From Achatina immaculata (Eukaryota > Mollusca > Gastropoda > Stylommatophora > Achatinidae): a DNA stretch of 64,000 bases. The translations under genes were made by a program, and so were the position numbers. Of this stretch, positions 1 to 10,503 are shown in pieces. The stretch covers positions 33,027,584 to 33,091,583 of the forward strand of contig CM019719.1 in the NCBI GenBank assembly GCA_009760885.1. The letters are read 5' to 3'. Below the pieces are notes generated by a model. That model was not told the origin of the DNA, ran no database searches, and saw only the letters and a list, made by a program, of their open reading frames with translations. The first letter of the stretch is position 1; the number at the start of each line of letters is the position of its first letter.

Positions 1-554
1 GTACGGCGTGTTTCCACTGTTTGTGTGTGTGACTGTCAAAGATGAGTGTATCGTGACGATGATTCGGTTGTCGAGGCTGTGGAGTCAGAACTGGCTAGGA
101 CTCAAAGTTGTGGAGGTCATTGTAGTAAGATGCGATGCTGCCATCTGATTGATAGAGTCATCTGATTGATGATTCGGCTGTATATGTAAACAGTGTCTGC
201 TTCTTCTTCTTGTATTCGTATGGTGGTGACTGTGGTGTGATGGTGTCACAGTTACAATGACCCCAGCACATTGTTACACCACGTAATGAGATACCTCATG
301 TGTTGACTGCCACGACAGGAGCAGCTTCTAAGAACATAGATGACAGAATCAAGGAAAAGCCGGTATGGAAAGATCCATGTTTAATTCCATATCTGTCAGT
401 ACATTCCAATGACGAACACAGGCTCTCATTCAGACCACACGTCCATACTCTAGCTGTGTCGTCTGTCTGATCAACTTACCAAAAGTCCTGCTTGGTCACA
501 TGACCAAGTATGACATTAAGCCCTGCCCCTTACTAAACGCGTATTGATACACGC
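1..554. other. Unique sequence, no gene seen
   Basis: I see no coding exon, RNA gene or repeat in this stretch. Base composition is unremarkable and all frames are broken by frequent stops. Confidence 0.5.
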
Positions 555-694
555 TTGATTAAGATAAGGCACTCGAGCGGCCCAAGACTGCACAGTTACA
601 TCGCCTTTGTTCCACTGGTAATGTTGTCAGTCTGGAAGCAAGCACTGTCATGGATGTTAAAACAAGCCACCGAAATTCATTCCGCATTCGATCT

Positions 695-765
695 GATTGC
701 CAGCGTTGCAACGTCATCACAGCATCAACAGCTGCGAACAACATTTTACAGTTCCATGTGTATGA
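695..765 (+). repeat. Degenerate fragment of repeat X
   Basis: On the reverse strand this reads WNCKMLFAAVDAV, close to the WNCRLLFFAADAV frame of the better copy at 48545-48906. Only the (ACAAG)-proximal end of the repeat is recognisable, and it is well diverged. The strand given is that on which the (ACAAG)n tail would be 3'. Confidence 0.4.
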
Positions 766-769
766 AAAA

Positions 770-1695
770 AAAAACAAGATTGATCGGCCGTTAAGATGTT
801 GAGTCTGTCTGTCTATAAGCCGCCCTGTATTGTTGATTTCACATATAAAAGCATAATATCTGTCTATATGTATGTGTCCAGGTCTGTGTAAAAAAAGGGG
901 TTAAATTTTAGACGGATCTGCATTCTCAGTTTCTAAACATTTGGAAATATAGTTTATTTATTCTTTCATCTGTCTGCTTGTATGTCTGCTTGTCTGCTTA
1001 TCCCTTCCGCCAGACTTATTTGTGAGTGCTGCACTGTTTGTCAGACAGACTTGTCCAGCCAGTTTGTCATAAAACATTTTGGCGAGAACTGATTTCGTGA
1101 CTGCCCTACTTAACAGCACTTCAGGGAGCCGATCACGCCACGACATGCCCGATCGCCTTTCGATGTTTATACATCCAGGGGGTTCGACTGTTTGCTGACA
1201 ACAACAAAATATGTAATCATCCTTATATACAAACATACAGCATACACTTTCTGTTTCATCAACGCTTCTTTTTTGTTGTTGTCAGTTCTGAATCTCTGTA
1301 AAGCTTTCTCTAGGAAATGTCTGCTTTATCAGCTTGTAACCCCCTGGTGGCTTTTTGTGTAGCTTTTCGTTCATGTCTCAGACAAATTTCTATTATCCCG
1401 TCCTCGTTGCAAAGGAAACCGCGCAACCTCATTTCTTTCCTCAAAATTATGAACTGAAAACGTCTACACGTAAGCTTACATTTTCCCAGCGTGATCCCGC
1501 CATCTTGGAGTGTTCCACTTTTGAATGTTAATTGTCTACGAAGATATAAATATTTAGCAACGTACGGGGGATTTTTTTTTCCTCCATTTTTTTTAAAATT
1601 TGAGAAGCATTGTGGTGAAGTGTTCAGTGATCATGTCCTTTTCGCAGGTTTTAATCTGTTTTAGTAGCACTGTTCTGTGTGGAGATCTAGCATAC
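770..1695. other. Unique sequence, no gene seen
   Basis: An AT-rich stretch with no exon-like open frame, repeat or RNA gene that I can support. A possible 92-codon minus-strand frame at 958-1236 resembles no family I know. Confidence 0.5.
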
Positions 1696-1696
1696 A

Positions 1697-1962
1697 CAGA
1701 CGTAGCAGCTCTCGTAGGGTCGCTGTCTCATCGCAAGGCGAAAATAGCAGCGCTCGTAAGGTCGCTGTTTCATCACAATAGGAAAGTAGCAGCGCTCGTA
1801 AGGTCGCTGTTTCATCACAATAGGAAAGTAGCAGCGCTCGTAAGGTCGCTGTTTCATCACAATAGGAAAGTAGCAGCGCTCGTAAGGTCGTTGTTTCATC
1901 ACAATGGGAAAGTAGCAGTGCTCGTAAGGTCGCTGTTTCATCACAATGGGAAAGTAATGCTT
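1697..1962. repeat. 42-bp minisatellite, about 6 copies
   Basis: Tandem units of 42 bp (gtagcagcgctcgtaaggtc... to ...cacaataggaaa). The central units are nearly identical and the outer ones more diverged. Because 42 is a multiple of 3 and the unit lacks stops, both strands carry open frames with a 14-residue period (VAALVRSLFHHNRK on plus). These frames follow from the repeat and are not evidence of a gene. Confidence 0.9.
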
Positions 1963-2349
1963 TCTCTTGCCCGATTCATTTGTAGGGTTGTTGTTATTTG
2001 CTTATAAAATGCAAGTAGGAAGAAGCAACTGACGCTGTGAAAATCTAAAAACATCGGATTTATGTCGGATTGGGAGAGGAATATAGTGGTTTTCTTTGAA
2101 GACTTCCAGCTGGGCTATAAAAAAAGTGGAAATTCTCAACAGGCTCCACTGTTTCGAAGATCACAGCGCCGTCAGTTAGAGCCTGTTATTAGCAGTATGT
2201 ACCAGGATGTTGGGAACGGGTCTTGACCATTTGTGGTCCATCGGTAGTCACCTTCACACAGTCGTCTGTGCTTCCCAAAGAGATTTTTAAAGAAAGCTAT
2301 CAAACACATATGTACAAATATATTCTGTGGAAACAAGGAATATTCGCTG
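1963..2349. other. Unique sequence, no gene seen
   Basis: Between the 42-bp array and the next repeat X copy I see no exon, RNA or repeat. Confidence 0.45.
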
Positions 2350-2725
2350 TCTTGTTTTGTCTTGTCTTCGATTTCCCAGGAATTGCAAGCTGGTGTTCTT
2401 TGCAGCAGATGCTGTAGAGGTGTTGAGGCACAGCATCGTATCGGCGTGGGAGCGAGTTATGGCGGCTACTTTTTCAGTCCCGGAATACAGCTAAAAACCA
2501 GGGGGGGGGGCGGGGGTGTGCAATTCTTCTTTAGCAGACTCCACCACCATGGGGACTATGACGACGATCCCCGCCCTGTTAGCCAGGTTAGGCCTATTAC
2601 GGGGGGGGGGGGGTACCAACGGTGATGTGGGACAGGGTCTTGGTCAGCTATGGTTCGCTAACCCTGACGCTAGCATATCAGCTATGGGTCGTTGATTGCC
2701 TCATCGGGTAGGCGTCCCCACCCCC
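2350..2725 (-). mobile_element. Repeat X copy a
   Basis: A nearly complete copy of a dispersed repeat of about 370 bp found some nine times in the window. One end has the GTCTTGTCTT motif (2357-2370). The other reads GGTACCAACGGTGATGTGGG, then GCTATGGGTCGTTGATTGCC and a GCGTCCCC end. The frame NCKLVFFAADAVEVLRH is readable from about 2384 and is shared with other copies. Two long G runs (near 2502 and 2600) break it here. I do not recognise the family. Strand is set by treating the (ACAAG)n side as the 3' tail. Confidence 0.7.
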
Positions 2726-2789
2726 TGCAGAACAAGATAAAGTTGAGAAAAGTAACTCTCTTGCACCATGGAGGATGTGGCGCCTAGAG

Positions 2790-3709
2790 GACATGGTGCT
2801 AGTGTCTGTAACTGTCAGGACACTAGAGACTGATGTGATCAGCTTCACTTCTGGTCCGCCTTTCCATCCCCAACTACAGAAGAAGCCAGGCACCCATTTC
2901 TGCAGCTGGGTGACTGGGGACCTCCGGCCGAATTCTTCCTTCGTCACGAGAGACTACAACGCTAATCACTTCCCTACGAGAGACTAGAACGCTAATCACT
3001 TCGCTACGAGAGACTAGAATGCTAATCACTTCGTTACGAGAGACTAGAATGCTAATCACTTCGCTACGAGAGACTAGAATGCTAATCACTTCGCTACGAG
3101 AGACTAGAGCGCTAACTACTTAGCCACGAGAGACTAGAGTGCTAACCACTTCGCCAAGAGAGACTAGAACGCTAACCACTTCGCCACGAGAGAAAAGAGT
3201 GCTAACCACTTCGCCACGAGAGACTAGAGCGCTAACCACTTCGCCACGAGGGACTAGAACGCTAACCACTTCACCACGAGAGAAAAGAGCGCTAACCACT
3301 TCGCCACGAGAGACTAGAGCGCTAACCACTTAGCCACGAGAGAAAAGAGCGCTAACCACTTCGCCAAGAGAGACAAAAGCGCTAACCACTTCGCCACGAG
3401 AGACTAGAGCGCTAACCCCTTCGCCACGAGAGACTAGAGCGCTAACCACTTCGCCACGAGAGACTAGAGCGCTAACCACTTCGCCACGAGGGACTAAAGC
3501 GCTAACCACTTCACTACGAGAGACTAGAGCGCTAACCATTTCGCCACGAGAGACTAGAGCGCTAACCATTTCGCCACGAGAGACTAGAGCGCTAACCACT
3601 TCGCCACGAGAGACTAGAGCGCTAGCCATTTCGCCACGAGAGACTAGAGCCTTAACCACTTTGCCACGAGAGACTAGGGCTCTAACTATTGCGCCACTCG
3701 GGCGCCCGC
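2790..3709 (-). mobile_element. tRNA-derived SINE (SINE-A) with amplified box A
   Basis: Read on the minus strand, the element starts with a tRNA-like head (GGGCGCCCGAGTGGCGCAAT at 3709). It then passes through a 30-bp tandem array and continues into a box B remnant (GAATTCGGCCGGAGG). The body follows (CCCAGTCACCCAGCTGCAGA, then AAATGGGTGCCTGGCTTC) and ends near GCTGATCACATCAGTCTC. The body matches the SINE at 45985-46203, which has no array. The array therefore sits inside the tRNA-like head. SINEs carry no protein; Pol III transcription from boxes A and B is family knowledge. Confidence 0.7.
2940..3696 (-). repeat. 30-bp minisatellite, about 25 copies, made of SINE box A
   Basis: Unit on minus: TGGTTAGCGCTCTAGTCTCT followed by CGTGGCGAAG, 30 bp. 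Joined head to tail, each unit contains TGGCGAAGTGG followed by TTAGCGC, which fits the tRNA box A consensus TRGCNNARNGG and the D-arm that follows. The last unit runs directly into the SINE head at 3696-3709. Some units carry gagaaaagag in place of gagactagag. Open frames with a 10-residue period (VVSALVSRGE on minus) are by-products of the repeat. Confidence 0.85.
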
Positions 3710-4009
3710 ATTACAGGACATTCATTCTTTTTTAAATCAACACCAGACACGTAGGACCGCCCGCACTTAAAGCGAAACTGGGTAAACAAAATCCAAAAAC
3801 TCAGTGCCGTATCAAACTGTGTTTTCTTACTTTGTCCACGTTTGCCCTACTTTGCTTTGTGCTCTTGGTCGCAAAATATCCCTACTTTGCTTTGTGTTCC
3901 TGGTCACAAAATATTCCATAACCTGATTTTCTCCTCTCATGTCACTGAAATATTTTTCAAATTTGAATATTTTGAGAAAACACACATATCCCATGAATTA
4001 CTAAACTCC

Positions 4010-4015
<6 letters not shown>
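3710..4015. other. Unique sequence, no gene seen
   Basis: A short direct duplication around 'ccctactttgctttgtg' (about 3845-3910) is the only structure I notice. No exon or RNA gene is supported. Confidence 0.45.

Positions 4016-4058
<43 letters not shown>
4014..4058. repeat. (GA)n microsatellite
   Basis: A perfect GA dinucleotide tract of about 44 bp. It gives an RERERE open frame that should be ignored. Confidence 0.95.
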
Positions 4059-4061
<3 letters not shown>

Positions 4062-4390
4062 GCAATAAACAGCGACAAATTGTCCATAACGGGAGCTCCG
4101 CTTCTCTCAGCCTTATCTTTTCCGGATGGATCCTCTTCCGTTCTACTCTCCTGTGGCAGAAATTTCCGGTCTCCCATAAAAGAGAGGCAGGCGACAGAAA
4201 TCCGTCGCGGGAGAAAAGGAAAATCTACAGAATTAAAATCAATAGCACAGATTAATGGAAACAGCTTAAGTCTTTAGGGCTGATGAAAGTTAAGAAGAAG
4301 AATTTGTTAAAATACTCAGATTAAAAAAAAATAACCATGATAAGTTACGATAACTTCTTACCAAATAAAACGATTTCTAAAGTGTTAGAT

Positions 4391-4560
4391 TCCCCCCCCC
4401 CCCCATTACCTCTTTTTATAAATTCTGTGGGTATCTCTCTCTATCTCTCTCTGTCTCTATGTCTGTCTTTCTTTGTCTCCCTCTCTCTCTCTCTCACACA
4501 CACACATACCCTTTCCCTCTCTCTTCCTGTAGAAAAAAATTAGAAAAGTGAAATGGAAGA

Positions 4561-4590
<30 letters not shown>
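4391..4590. repeat. Cluster of simple repeats: poly-C, (TC)n, (CA)n, (TA)n
   Basis: A C run at about 4391-4404, CT-rich and TCTG tracts at 4435-4495, a short (CA)n, then (TA)n at 4562-4588 that leads into repeat Y. Confidence 0.9.
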
Positions 4591-4592
<2 letters not shown>

Positions 4593-4800
4593 GGATGTAT
4601 ATGTGTGAGTGTGTGTATATTCCAACATTACGCTGGAACGCCTGGAGCAGTTTTAACCAAACTTGATACACATATGACGTACAATCTGGGAATGTATAAT
4701 GTGGGGGTAAAACTCCCCTATCTGCCCTAGGGATCGGGTACGAAGGGGGTGACATACTTTCCACTAAATTGAAGGATAACAAAAGAATTGTCTAAAGGAG
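4590..4800 (+). repeat. Dispersed repeat Y, copy 1
   Basis: The (TA)n tract is followed by TGTGTATATTCCAACATTAC, then GCTGGAACGCCTGGAGCAG, TTGATACACATATGACGTAC, AATCTGGGAATGTATAATG and GGGGGTAAAACTCCCCTA. The same order of motifs appears inverted at 31108-31262, again beside a (TA)n tract. No coding potential is seen. Y is probably a short nonautonomous element, but its ends are not resolved. Confidence 0.6.
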
Positions 4801-5044
4801 ATAATCATGAAATAGAGCGGTGCTGATCTAAGAACAGCATTTCTAGCCTCCCATGGCAAGTCCAAATAATTTAGATAGTCTAAATAATTTTGATGGTCTC
4901 TTTTTGTTTTAATTATATTTGTAAAAAATACATTTTAACTTTGTTTTTTCCCTTTGTTTATATTAGATTTTTATTGTATTCTGTAGTATATTTCATTGCT
5001 CACTGACAGTGTGCCGTTTTCCCATTTTTTTTTCAAATTAGCTT

Positions 5045-5192
5045 TTCAAATTAGGGAGAGAGAAAGAGAGAGAGGGGGAAGAGAGATAGAGACAGGAAGA
5101 GAGAGAGAGAGAGGTAGAAAGAGGTAGGTAGGGGGTAGAGAGAGGGGGAGATAGATATATGGAGAGATAGGGACACAGAGAGAGAGAGAGAT
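5045..5192. repeat. Purine-rich (GA)/(TAGA)n tract
   Basis: About 145 bp of almost uninterrupted purine on the plus strand, with GAGA, TAGA and GGTAG variants. The serine/leucine-rich minus-strand frames across it are artefacts. Confidence 0.9.
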
Positions 5193-5510
5193 AGGTTTGA
5201 AATCGCCATGTTTCTCCCACGGGCAACCTTATGTTGCTTGCTCAAGGGTGACCCAAAAATTTATTTAATCTTGCTCTTGGTTGGGGGGACGGGGGGACTA
5301 AAAATGTTTATAATCAAGTTTTAATATTATACTGAATGTGTAAAAGACTTTACTCTATAATTAGTATACTGTAGTTATACGCTTAAATACCTGTAAATAA
5401 GATTACTTCGATATTACACTACAGATAAAATTCATTCCTTTTTCTGTCTAATAGAAGATTGGGATAAATTAATCACCAGGCAACGTCGGGTAATCAGCTA
5501 ATATAATATA
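5190..5510. repeat. Dispersed repeat Z, copy 1
   Basis: Shares TTGAAATCGCCATGTTTCTC, CAACCTTATGTTGCTTGCTC and the following CTAAAAATGTT...ATAATCA block with 29745-29990. Near its right end, in reverse orientation, it carries ACCCGACGTTGCCTGG. Copy 2 has the equivalent ACCCGGTATTGCTCGG at its left end. The motif may therefore be present at both termini facing inward, as in a TIR element, although neither copy shows both ends. Confidence 0.5.
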
Positions 5511-5754
5511 TTGCTCTGTTTAGAAAATCTTGAACAAATAAGGATTTATAGACCTGCAGAAGGATATTAAAACATCGTCAGACTTTGATCAGACTGTTAT
5601 TGTCGGACCTAGAGGCATCTCTGTGTCTTGCAGCAGTTGCATGTCGTAGCGGTGTGAAGTGTGTTATTGCCTTCACATGTCTAGACAACTACAGCATGTG
5701 AGCTAGGAATGCCAGACCTGTCCTCGCTGTCTTTGTTTTCCTAGCGAAACCCCA
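5511..5754. other. Unique sequence, no gene seen
   Basis: No exon or repeat was recognised here. Part of it may be the diverged 3' end of the SINE that follows. Confidence 0.4.
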
Positions 5755-5895
5755 GGAACCCATTTTTTTTTTAGGCTGGGTTGACCCATGTGCTGGTCAT
5801 TCCGAAAAAAATATTCCGCCCGGGTGCGAAGTCGAACCAGGGACCCTGTGGTCGGCAGGCAAGTGCACTAATCACACCACCAACACCACCACGAC
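5755..5895 (-). mobile_element. tRNA-derived SINE fragment
   Basis: Read on minus: GTGTGATTAGTGCACTTGCC, then a box B-like CCTGGTTCGACTTCGCACC, then CATGGGTCAACCCAGCC and AAAAATGGGTTCCTGGGG. The order of box B, a GGGTNNAC core and an AAATGGGT motif matches the other SINE-A relatives in the window. The far 3' end is unclear. Confidence 0.55.
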
Positions 5896-6224
5896 ATCGC
5901 ATGGTGGCATACAACTGATCAGTATAAATGAATAATTTAATAACCTTACATCTCGCCAGTGAGTGTCGAACCTTCGGTACAGGAGTTTTACTTCATCCAC
6001 TAATCAGATTTCCTCTGTGGTCCACGCTTCATTCCTCTTCAGGGTGAAGCTTCTTAGCTGTTTACCTGCTCTTTAGACGATAGTGAAGTTTCTTAGCTAT
6101 TTACATGTTCTTTAGACAACAGAGAAGTTTCTTAGCTGTTTACATGTTCTTTAGACAACAGTGAAATTCATATCTGAAACTGGGCTCCCCGTTTTTTTAT
6201 CTTGCGTACATGCTGCCAGGTTAA
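5896..6224. other. Unique sequence with a short tandem triplication
   Basis: Three diverged copies of a roughly 45-bp segment with the core 'gaagtttcttagctgtttac' lie at 6050-6165. No gene is supported. Confidence 0.5.
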
Positions 6225-6622
6225 CTCACCCAGTTCCATTTTCTGTACTAAAAGCGACTTTATCTTGCATACATACCATTTTCTGTACTAAAAGGGACTT
6301 TATCTTGCACACATACCATTTTCTGAACTGAAAAACGACTTTATGTTACCTACATACCATTTTCTGTACTAAAACAACCTTACCTTACCTACATACCATT
6401 TTCTGTTCTAAAAACGACTTTATCTTGCACACATACCATTTTCTGTACTAAAACAACCTTACCTTACCTACATACTATTTTCTGTACTAAAAACGACTTT
6501 ATCTTGCACATATACCATTTTCTGTACTAAAACAACCTTACCTTACCTACATACCATTTTCTGTACTAAAACAACCTTACCTTAACTACATACCATTTTC
6601 TGTACTAGAAACGACTTTATCT
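6225..6622. repeat. 38-40 bp minisatellite, about 10 copies
   Basis: Units begin 'accattttctgtactaaaa' and end in 'cttacctacat' or 'tatcttgcacacat'. The two unit variants are partly interleaved. Flanking sequence at 6650-6730 holds further decayed units. Confidence 0.85.
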
Positions 6623-7790
6623 TCCATACATACTACCAATGTAATCACACGGTAGCATTTATTTCCGAATTTAAAGCGATTCTTTCGTGCACATATAGTG
6701 CCAAGTTAACTCATGCAATGTCATTTTCTGAACTAAAAACTAAAAGCTAAGTTTTTTGTTTTCTCTTTGGGAATTCTGTAGCGTACTAGATTCCACCCCC
6801 CCCCCCCCCCCCTTTAAGGCCAGCATAGGGCTTCGCGTGACGTACAGAAGGATCCTATAGATACAGGCACAGCTAATTAAACATGTCTAGCTGGGAGAAT
6901 CCACGATGTCCAGTGACATGAGAAGATTGCAGCTGAGATAGGGACAGCTGAGATAGGGACAGTTGAGATAATGAATGAATGAATGAATGATCTTTATTTT
7001 TAAAGGGTAAAGAATTGGGCACGCAGGCCCATCTTCATTCTGCTCTTCATCACTCCATCTTTCATTCTTCTCACACACTCGATTTAAAATAAGTATACAA
7101 ATTACATTAGGAAAAAAACACATCAAAGGAGTGCAAAATTAAACTATTACATTCAAAGTAAAGAGAAGAATAGTTAACCTAATAAAATAGCTCTCACACA
7201 CGAATACACGCACACACAAAGATATATCCATAAATAAAAATACATTTTCAGTACAGATCTTCTAACATGTCTTTTTTAAACAAACATTAAAATAATTTCT
7301 AACAATATCTAACAAGTCACTTTTCGAACTATACCATTTTAGTACTTGATGGCTGGCGAGTCATAGGTTGAGAGAGTGCTGGTTATTCTATGGAGGCATA
7401 TAATTACAAGCAAGTAAATAGGGGAAAATGTTTGAGTTAAAGGAGATAGTATTACTAGTGGATTTTAAATGGTAGAGGAGGGTGTTCTAGAGCTGTACTG
7501 CAGAGTATGCAAGGCTTTTCTTGTACAGATCAAGCTTGGGTTTAGGAAGAAGACAGTTTTTAAAAGCTGGCTGTCTAGTATTATATGTAAACAGTGGTCA
7601 CAAGTAAGGCGGAGCATTGTGCGACAGAATTATGTGAACAAACTTAACTTTGTTAAAGATGACTCTATATTCGAGGGGTAGAATTTTGAGTTTTTTTGTG
7701 ATGATCTGCAGTCTGTACTGGATGTTTGTCACAAATGAGATTTAATACTCGTTTGTGAAGTGAGTGGAGCCATTTTGTGTTTGGGACTGA

Positions 7791-8930
7791 TCATCCATCC
7801 CAGATTGTGGAACAGTAATCTAAGTGTGTTTGTATATGTGATATGTAGTAAATCTTTCTTGTGTCTTTGTCGATAAAGTGTTTAATTTTGGCTAGTTGGT
7901 AAACTTTCTGTGCAGTAAAGTTTTTTAGGTAATGTACTTGAGAATTCCAAGTTAAATGTTGATCAATGATGAGTCCTAGAGTTTTATGTTCATGAACATT
8001 TTCTATTGCCTTAGTCCCAGCACAGAACTGTAGTGAAGCTTTTGTTGCATTCTGCAGTTTCTGTCTTGTAGTGATGAGCATGGATTTTGTTTTGTTGGTG
8101 TTTATCAACATACCATTTTTATTACCCCATTTAATCAAACTGTTTATATTATTTTGGAGCGTTGTTTGTAGGTTATTGATGTCATAGTCACTATTGTAAA
8201 CCGTGCAGTCATCAGCAAAAAGATCACATGAAGAGTGCTTTGAATGTAGTGGTAAGTCGTTAATATAGATAGCAAAAAGAAGAGGACCAAGAGTGGAGCC
8301 TTGAGGAATACCAATATCAACCACAGAAGAGTCAGATATTTTGTTTCTAAAGCAAACTACTCATTTTCTACCTGAGAGAAAAGATGTAATACATTTTGTT
8401 AGGTCAGGGTGTAGTCTATAACCTTCCATCTTTTTTTTTTGCAAGAATTTCATGATATCGAAGGCTTTCTTGAAATCAATAAAGACAGCACCGCATAATT
8501 TGTCATCATTTATTTTAGACAGCCAGTTTTCTGTCATTTTAATTAATGCTGTATGGCAGGAGTGATTTGGTCTGACTGTCTAATAGTAGATTTTTTTCCT
8601 GCATGTGTAGAAGTGTTAACTTTTGTATATGTTTTTCAAGAGGTTTGGATAATGATAACAGAATGGATATAGGTCTATGTGTCTATAGAGAAAGGTCACT
8701 AGTCTGTCCATATTTAAAAAGAGGAAACACTTTGGCGAGTTTAAAAGCGTCAGGGAAATAGTGTTTGTCATTGCACAAATTGTATATGTATGTTAGTGTG
8801 TCTGTGATAACTAGTGCAGCGTAGCGTAGTATCTTGTTACTAATGTCATCACATCCTACTGAGTTAGCGTTCTTTAAAGATAGGATGTAGTTATAAACCT
8901 AACCGACTGTAAGGAAAGGAATAATAATTT
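7791..8930 (-). pseudogene. Reverse transcriptase domain of the LINE
   Basis: The 8324-7791 block reads IGIPQGSTLGPLLFAIYIND and DLFADDCTVY. The FADD catalytic box is at 8208-8219, in place of the commoner YADD. It then runs into NTNKTKSMLITT and TLGLIIDQHLTWNSQVH, the usual order of RT fingers, palm and thumb in Jockey-superfamily LINEs. Upstream, separated by stops, sit AVFIDFKKAFD (RT motif A, minus strand near 8510-8480) and SDHSCHTALI. The protein would copy the element's own RNA by target-primed reverse transcription. This copy is interrupted by at least one stop near 8330 and by shifts further upstream, and nothing suggests it is active. It is about 80 percent alike by eye to the better RT at 56084-57001. 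Confidence 0.85.
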
Positions 8931-9097
8931 GTTTTAGCTTTACACATTTAGTGTCGCTGTAAGTTTTCAACATACTCAGGTCGCAAGTAGGGATCGGTAA
9001 TGAAGATTTTAGAATACTAATTTCGTCCCTAAAATATTCTCTGAAGTTAGTGCAACTGTGTTCACCATTAAGTGTTTGTGGGTCAGATTGCTTCCTT

Positions 9098-10212
9098 TTA
9101 TTTACAAGAAACCGCTTTCCAAATTGATTTACTATCAGTTTTGTCTTTCACTAAATTTCTGAAGTAATTTTCCTTTTCCTGCCTAATTAAATACTGCATC
9201 TTATTCCTAAGTGAACGATAGCTACTAAAATTTCTGTTTTTATGACCTTCATTCTGTTTCCTCATGAGTTGCAAGATATTAGGAGTTATCCACGGGGATT
9301 TTATTACGTGTTTTGCCCTCATTTCTTTAATGGGGACATGCTTGTCAACAACACTTTGAAATACATCCATCCAATATTCGATAGCCTGATCTGGATTGGT
9401 TAACTGGTAAACCTACGTAATAGGCGAAGCGTTTAGATCAGCTAAAATAATTCCAAGTGAAAGTCTTTAAAGCTCCTGTATTTGATGCTGGTATGTTTGT
9501 GTTTAGGCATTTTATACCCATTATGTGACAATGTACAGGAGACCGGGTAGTGATCACTCAGCGACACATGAGGGACAGTACATTCAGTAATGTTTCCCGG
9601 GTGAGTTACATATATGTGATCCATTAATGTTGATGATGATTCAGTTACCCTAGTAGGTTTGTTAACAATTTAGGAGACGTTGTAATATGTTAAAATGTTC
9701 TTCCATGTGGGACTGGGCTGATTGAAATCTTTACTGAAGTCGCCTAGAATGATTATGACCTTGAATTTATAGGTTAGAGCATCGTCCATCATGGTCGCAA
9801 AGTGATCATACCACTCGGCTGAAGCATTTGGATTTCGGTATATAAAATTAATTAGAACTGGACTAAGATTTGATATTTTAATTTCTAACATGATACTTTC
9901 AACCTCTGGTGTTTCCAGGTCTTCTCTTCTACAAAAATTTAATTGTGTTAGATATATAAACAACTAAACCTGTCTCTAGCTTCCTAGCTGGGTCGCGCCT
10001 GTAAGTTAAAATCATCTATTTCGTATATCATCATCAGTGATGTTTTTATGTAATTTGCTTTCAGAGAAGCCAAAAATATGAAAATGTTGAAGTATGTGTG
10101 TAACCTCAGGGAGTTTTCCTAACAAGTGATAAATATTTAAGTGGCCAAAACGTAGGTCATCGTGTCGCAGCCACTCTTCTGGTTTCTGGGTTATTATATA
10201 ACAATGTAACAC
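9098..10212 (-). pseudogene. Endonuclease and linker region of the LINE
   Basis: Four open blocks follow the order of an apurinic-like (EEP fold) LINE endonuclease. 10212-10012 holds FGHLNIYHLLGKLPEV and FGFSESKLHKNITDDD. 9963-9670 holds FIYRNPNASAEWYDHF and IIILGDFSKDFN (the GDFN motif with an inserted SKD). 9624-9442 holds MDHIYVTHPG and LSDHYPVSCTL, with the catalytic-type SDHYPV motif. 9370-9098 is a basic linker (HVIKSPWITPNILQLMRKQN) typical of the region before the RT. Such enzymes nick target DNA. Stops and frameshifts separate all four blocks. Confidence 0.8.
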
Positions 10213-10503
10213 ATATTATATTTCAGTAAAAATAAAATAACTGGTCAGACAGACTTACTCGTGCAACAGTCAGACGTCAGTCATATAATTATACGTTCAA
10301 GCTGTTATAAATACTGAATCTAAATAAATTTATAATACACTGACAAATGAATATGGGAAAACGAGTACAAAAATCAACAATGCAATGAACGTTATGTAAG
10401 TGTAAATTGTAAAAGACTAGATGACAATATTAGTTGTACGCTAGCACTAAGAGACTTGTGTTCTGCTGTAAGAAGTTCTGTTTTGTTTGTTCGTTTTTGT
10501 TTT

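Larger units (their letters stand above)
6963..10215 (-). mobile_element. CR1/Jockey-like LINE, near full length, decayed
   Basis: Reading minus, an apurinic-type endonuclease (about 10212-9440) is followed by a linker (9370-9098) and a reverse transcriptase (about 8930-7790). A 3' UTR then ends in GGGCCTGCGTGCCCAATTCT, a TTTAAAAATAAAGAT stretch and an (ATTC)n tail at 6963-6990. The same 3' end occurs at 29618, 33352, 34550 and 57330. All domains carry stops and frameshifts, so the copy is dead. The clade call rests on motif reading; L2 or Crack lineages are alternatives. Confidence 0.8.

Noticed and set aside
3120..3659. Minus frames with the 10-residue repeat VVSALVSRGE as a surface protein
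   Set aside because: They come from the 30-bp SINE-derived array; the unit is explained by a tRNA D-arm.
7469..7681. 70-codon plus frame as a gene
   Set aside because: It lies antisense to the 3' part of the LINE RT and its UTR and is a shadow of that element.
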